DNA of 7,772 nucleotides from Betaproteobacteria bacterium. GTDB lineage: Bacteria > Pseudomonadota > Gammaproteobacteria > Burkholderiales > Casimicrobiaceae. The stretch is taken from positions 1-7,772 of the forward strand of contig VBCL01000168.1 in assembly GCA_005888865.1 (NCBI GenBank), written 5' to 3'. Below the pieces are notes generated by a model. That model was not told the origin of the DNA, searched no databases, and saw nothing but the letters and a program-made list of their open reading frames with translations. Shown piece by piece: positions 6,383 through 7,772 of this stretch (positions within the stretch are counted from its first letter, which is position 1; every line of letters begins with the position of its first letter). Both the position numbers and the translations under genes were made by a program.

Positions 6383-7282
6383 TCAGCGGCTCTTCCTGCT
6401 CTTGGCCGGCATCCGAATCGCGTCGATGAACGCCGCGAGTGCCGGCGATACTTGGCGTCGACCCCGGTAATAGAGAAAGAAGCCGGGAAACGGCGGACAC
6501 CAATCCTCGAGCGCTCTCGCGAGCGCGCCCGCATGAAGGAGCGAGGCAACTTGCTCCTCGATGACGTACGCGAGGCCCACACCGGCCAACGCAGCATCGA
6601 TGATCATGCCTTCGTCATCGAATACAAGCGGTCCGTCCACCGCCACTTCCATCTTCTGGCGGCGCTGCTCGAATTCCCACTTGTAGATCGTGCCCGCTGT
6701 CGGCAGCCTGAAGTTGATGCAGCGGTGGTTACCGAGATCGTGAGGCGTTGATGGGGCCGGATGTGAGGCGAAGTAGTGCGGAGATGCGACGACGGCCATT
6801 CTAAGTTGCCCCGTTACGGGTACGGCGACCACGTCCTTCTCGAGAGACTCGCCCAGGCGAATGCCGGCGTCGAACCGTTGCGCGACGATGTTCGTCAAAC
6901 CAGCATCGATGAGGATTTCGACGACGATCTCGGGATAGGCCTTGATGAACCGCGGCAGGACCGGCGCGACCACCATTCGCGCCGCGGATCGCGATGCGGT
7001 AATCCGGACGTGTCCCGAAGGCCGGTCGAGCAGGCGCCCCAGATCCTCGACCGCGTTGGAAATCTCCATGATCGCCGGGCCCAGACGATCGAGCAACCGC
7101 TCGCCGGCGTCCGTCGTCGAGACGCTTCGCGTGCTGCGGGCCAGCAGTTGAATGCGCAGCCGCTCCTCGAGGCGGCGCATCGTATGGCTGAGCGCCGACG
7201 GTGATACGCCAAGTCGTGCGGCCGCTCGCGTGAAGCTGCGCTCCGCGAAGGCCGCCAAGCTGCCCCAGTCTTCCCGGTCCAT
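6383..7282 (-). CDS. LysR-type transcriptional regulator
   Basis: This is a cytoplasmic DNA-binding regulator of 299 residues, the usual family length. The winged helix-turn-helix occupies about 1-60: SFTRAAARLGVSPSALSHTM (16-35) holds the recognition region and RRLEERL the following helix. A linker helix (60-88) and the effector-binding domain (about 89-290) follow. I chose ATG 7282 (MDREDW) over the in-frame TTG at 7291, because relatives start with MDR-D at this point. Helix 1 looks short: after LAAF, about four residues expected before ERSF are missing (7244-7249 region). It is divergent from an aldo/keto reductase, a pairing common for this regulator type, which makes the reductase its likeliest target. 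The amidase gene lies 126 bases downstream on the same strand. The effector is unknown. Confidence 0.93.
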   Translation of the reverse strand: MDREDWGSLAAFAERSFTRAAARLGVSPSALSHTMRRLEERLRIQLLARSTRSVSTTDAGERLLDRLGPAIMEISNAVEDLGRLLDRPSGHVRITASRSAARMVVAPVLPRFIKAYPEIVVEILIDAGLTNIVAQRFDAGIRLGESLEKDVVAVPVTGQLRMAVVASPHYFASHPAPSTPHDLGNHRCINFRLPTAGTIYKWEFEQRRQKMEVAVDGPLVFDDEGMIIDAALAGVGLAYVIEEQVASLLHAGALARALEDWCPPFPGFFLYYRGRRQVSPALAAFIDAIRMPAKSRKSR

Positions 7283-7399
7283 TCCTGACAATTTCTCAAT
7301 AGCCCATGCGCATTCTACACCTTTATCAAGGTTGTCCGGGCGCGCATCATCACTTTCAGGACGAAAGAGCTTCGGTCTTCAACGGCAACAGGAGAAAAC
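7283..7399. promoter_or_regulatory. Divergent LysR/reductase intergenic region with dyad elements
   Basis: The 117 bases between the two start codons hold an 8-base palindrome ATGCGCAT (7306-7313) and a dyad CCTT-TATC-AAGG (7320-7331). The dyad has looser outer arms ACA and TTGT (7317-7335). LysR proteins usually bind such divergent gaps, so these are candidate operator parts. I see no convincing -35/-10 pair in either direction. Confidence 0.35.
7390..7395 (+). promoter_or_regulatory. Ribosome binding site of the aldo/keto reductase
   Basis: AGGAGA at 7390-7395 lies four bases before the ATG at 7400 and supports that start. Confidence 0.7.
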
Positions 7400-7772
7400 A
7401 TGCGCAAGCGCACACTGGGCAACAGCGGACTGCAGGTTTCGGCCGTCGGGCTGGGTTGCATGGGCCTGAGCTATGGCTACGGTCCCGCGGTCGATAAGCA
7501 GGTAGGAATATCGCTCATCCGGTCGGCGTTCGAACGAGGGGTTACCTTCTTCGACACCGCCGAAGTCTATGGCCCGTTCACGAACGAGGAGCTGGTGGGC
7601 GAGGCGCTGGCCCCGTTCCGCGATCAGGTGGTCATCGCAACCAAGTTCGGCTTCGATATCGATCCGAAAGACGGCAAGCAGCGGGGCCTTAACAGCCGTC
7701 CCGAGCACGTCAAAAAGGTGGCTGAAGCGTCGCTCAAGCGATTGAAAGTCAGCGTCATCGATCTGTTCTATC
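7400..7772 (+). CDS. Aldo/keto reductase, 3' end outside window
   Basis: The frame from ATG 7400 is open to the right edge and gives the first 124 residues of a protein that normally has about 330. The start MRKRTLGNSGLQVSAVGLGC is typical of the family, followed by MGLSYGYG. Three of the four catalytic residues are visible: Asp52 and Tyr57 in FFDTAEVYG, and Lys82 in ATKFG. The catalytic His is expected just past the edge, after DLFY. Members use NADPH to reduce aldehydes and ketones in the cytoplasm. The physiological substrate is not predictable. The gene is divergent from the LysR gene and probably controlled by it. Confidence 0.93.
   Translation, partial: MRKRTLGNSGLQVSAVGLGCMGLSYGYGPAVDKQVGISLIRSAFERGVTFFDTAEVYGPFTNEELVGEALAPFRDQVVIATKFGFDIDPKDGKQRGLNSRPEHVKKVAEASLKRLKVSVIDLFY

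Noticed and set aside
6301..6470. Possible small gene on the + strand after GAGGAGGAC with ATG at 6312
   Set aside because: A Shine-Dalgarno-like stretch precedes the ATG, but the frame runs into the antisense of the LysR gene and encodes nothing recognisable.
7283..7291. TTG at 7291 as start of the LysR protein
   Set aside because: It is in frame and adds three residues, but the ATG at 7282 matches the usual family start and neither has a clearly better binding site.

Overview
This GC-rich window carries long open frames, TTG/GTG starts and a divergent LysR/aldo-keto reductase pair. That suggests a high-GC proteobacterium, but nothing in it fixes the genus. It holds six protein-coding loci and no RNA gene, IS element or CRISPR array that I can see.

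Left part (1-2638, + strand): the near-complete 3' portion of a stand-alone nonribosomal-peptide-synthetase-like protein with the order adenylation (A), carrier (T), thioesterase (TE). It has no condensation domain. The A-domain pocket lacks the Asp that normally holds an alpha-amino group, and the TE has Cys where Ser is usual. It ends 12 bases before the convergent stop of the next gene.

Middle (2651-6256, - strand): a tight three-gene run, transcribed right to left. It starts with a secreted acetamidase/formamidase-family protein that is split by a frameshift and carries a duplicated C-terminal unit. Five bases after its stop comes a zinc/manganese-type ABC substrate-binding protein. Five bases after that comes a ZnuB-type permease with an unusual C-terminal extension of about 150 residues. 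No ABC ATPase gene lies in or beside the run. The spacing points to translational coupling, so the amidase-like protein and the metal transporter are probably expressed together, and the frameshift may disturb expression of the transporter.

Right part (6383-7772): a LysR-type regulator on the - strand, 126 bases upstream of the amidase gene, and a divergent aldo/keto reductase on the + strand that is cut by the window edge. The 117-base gap between their start codons contains dyad sequences suitable as operators. The LysR protein could control the reductase, itself, or (less surely) the amidase/transporter run downstream.

The most notable points are the unusual A-T-TE enzyme, the amidase with its duplicated Cys-bearing module, and the ATPase-less metal transporter with an extended permease.
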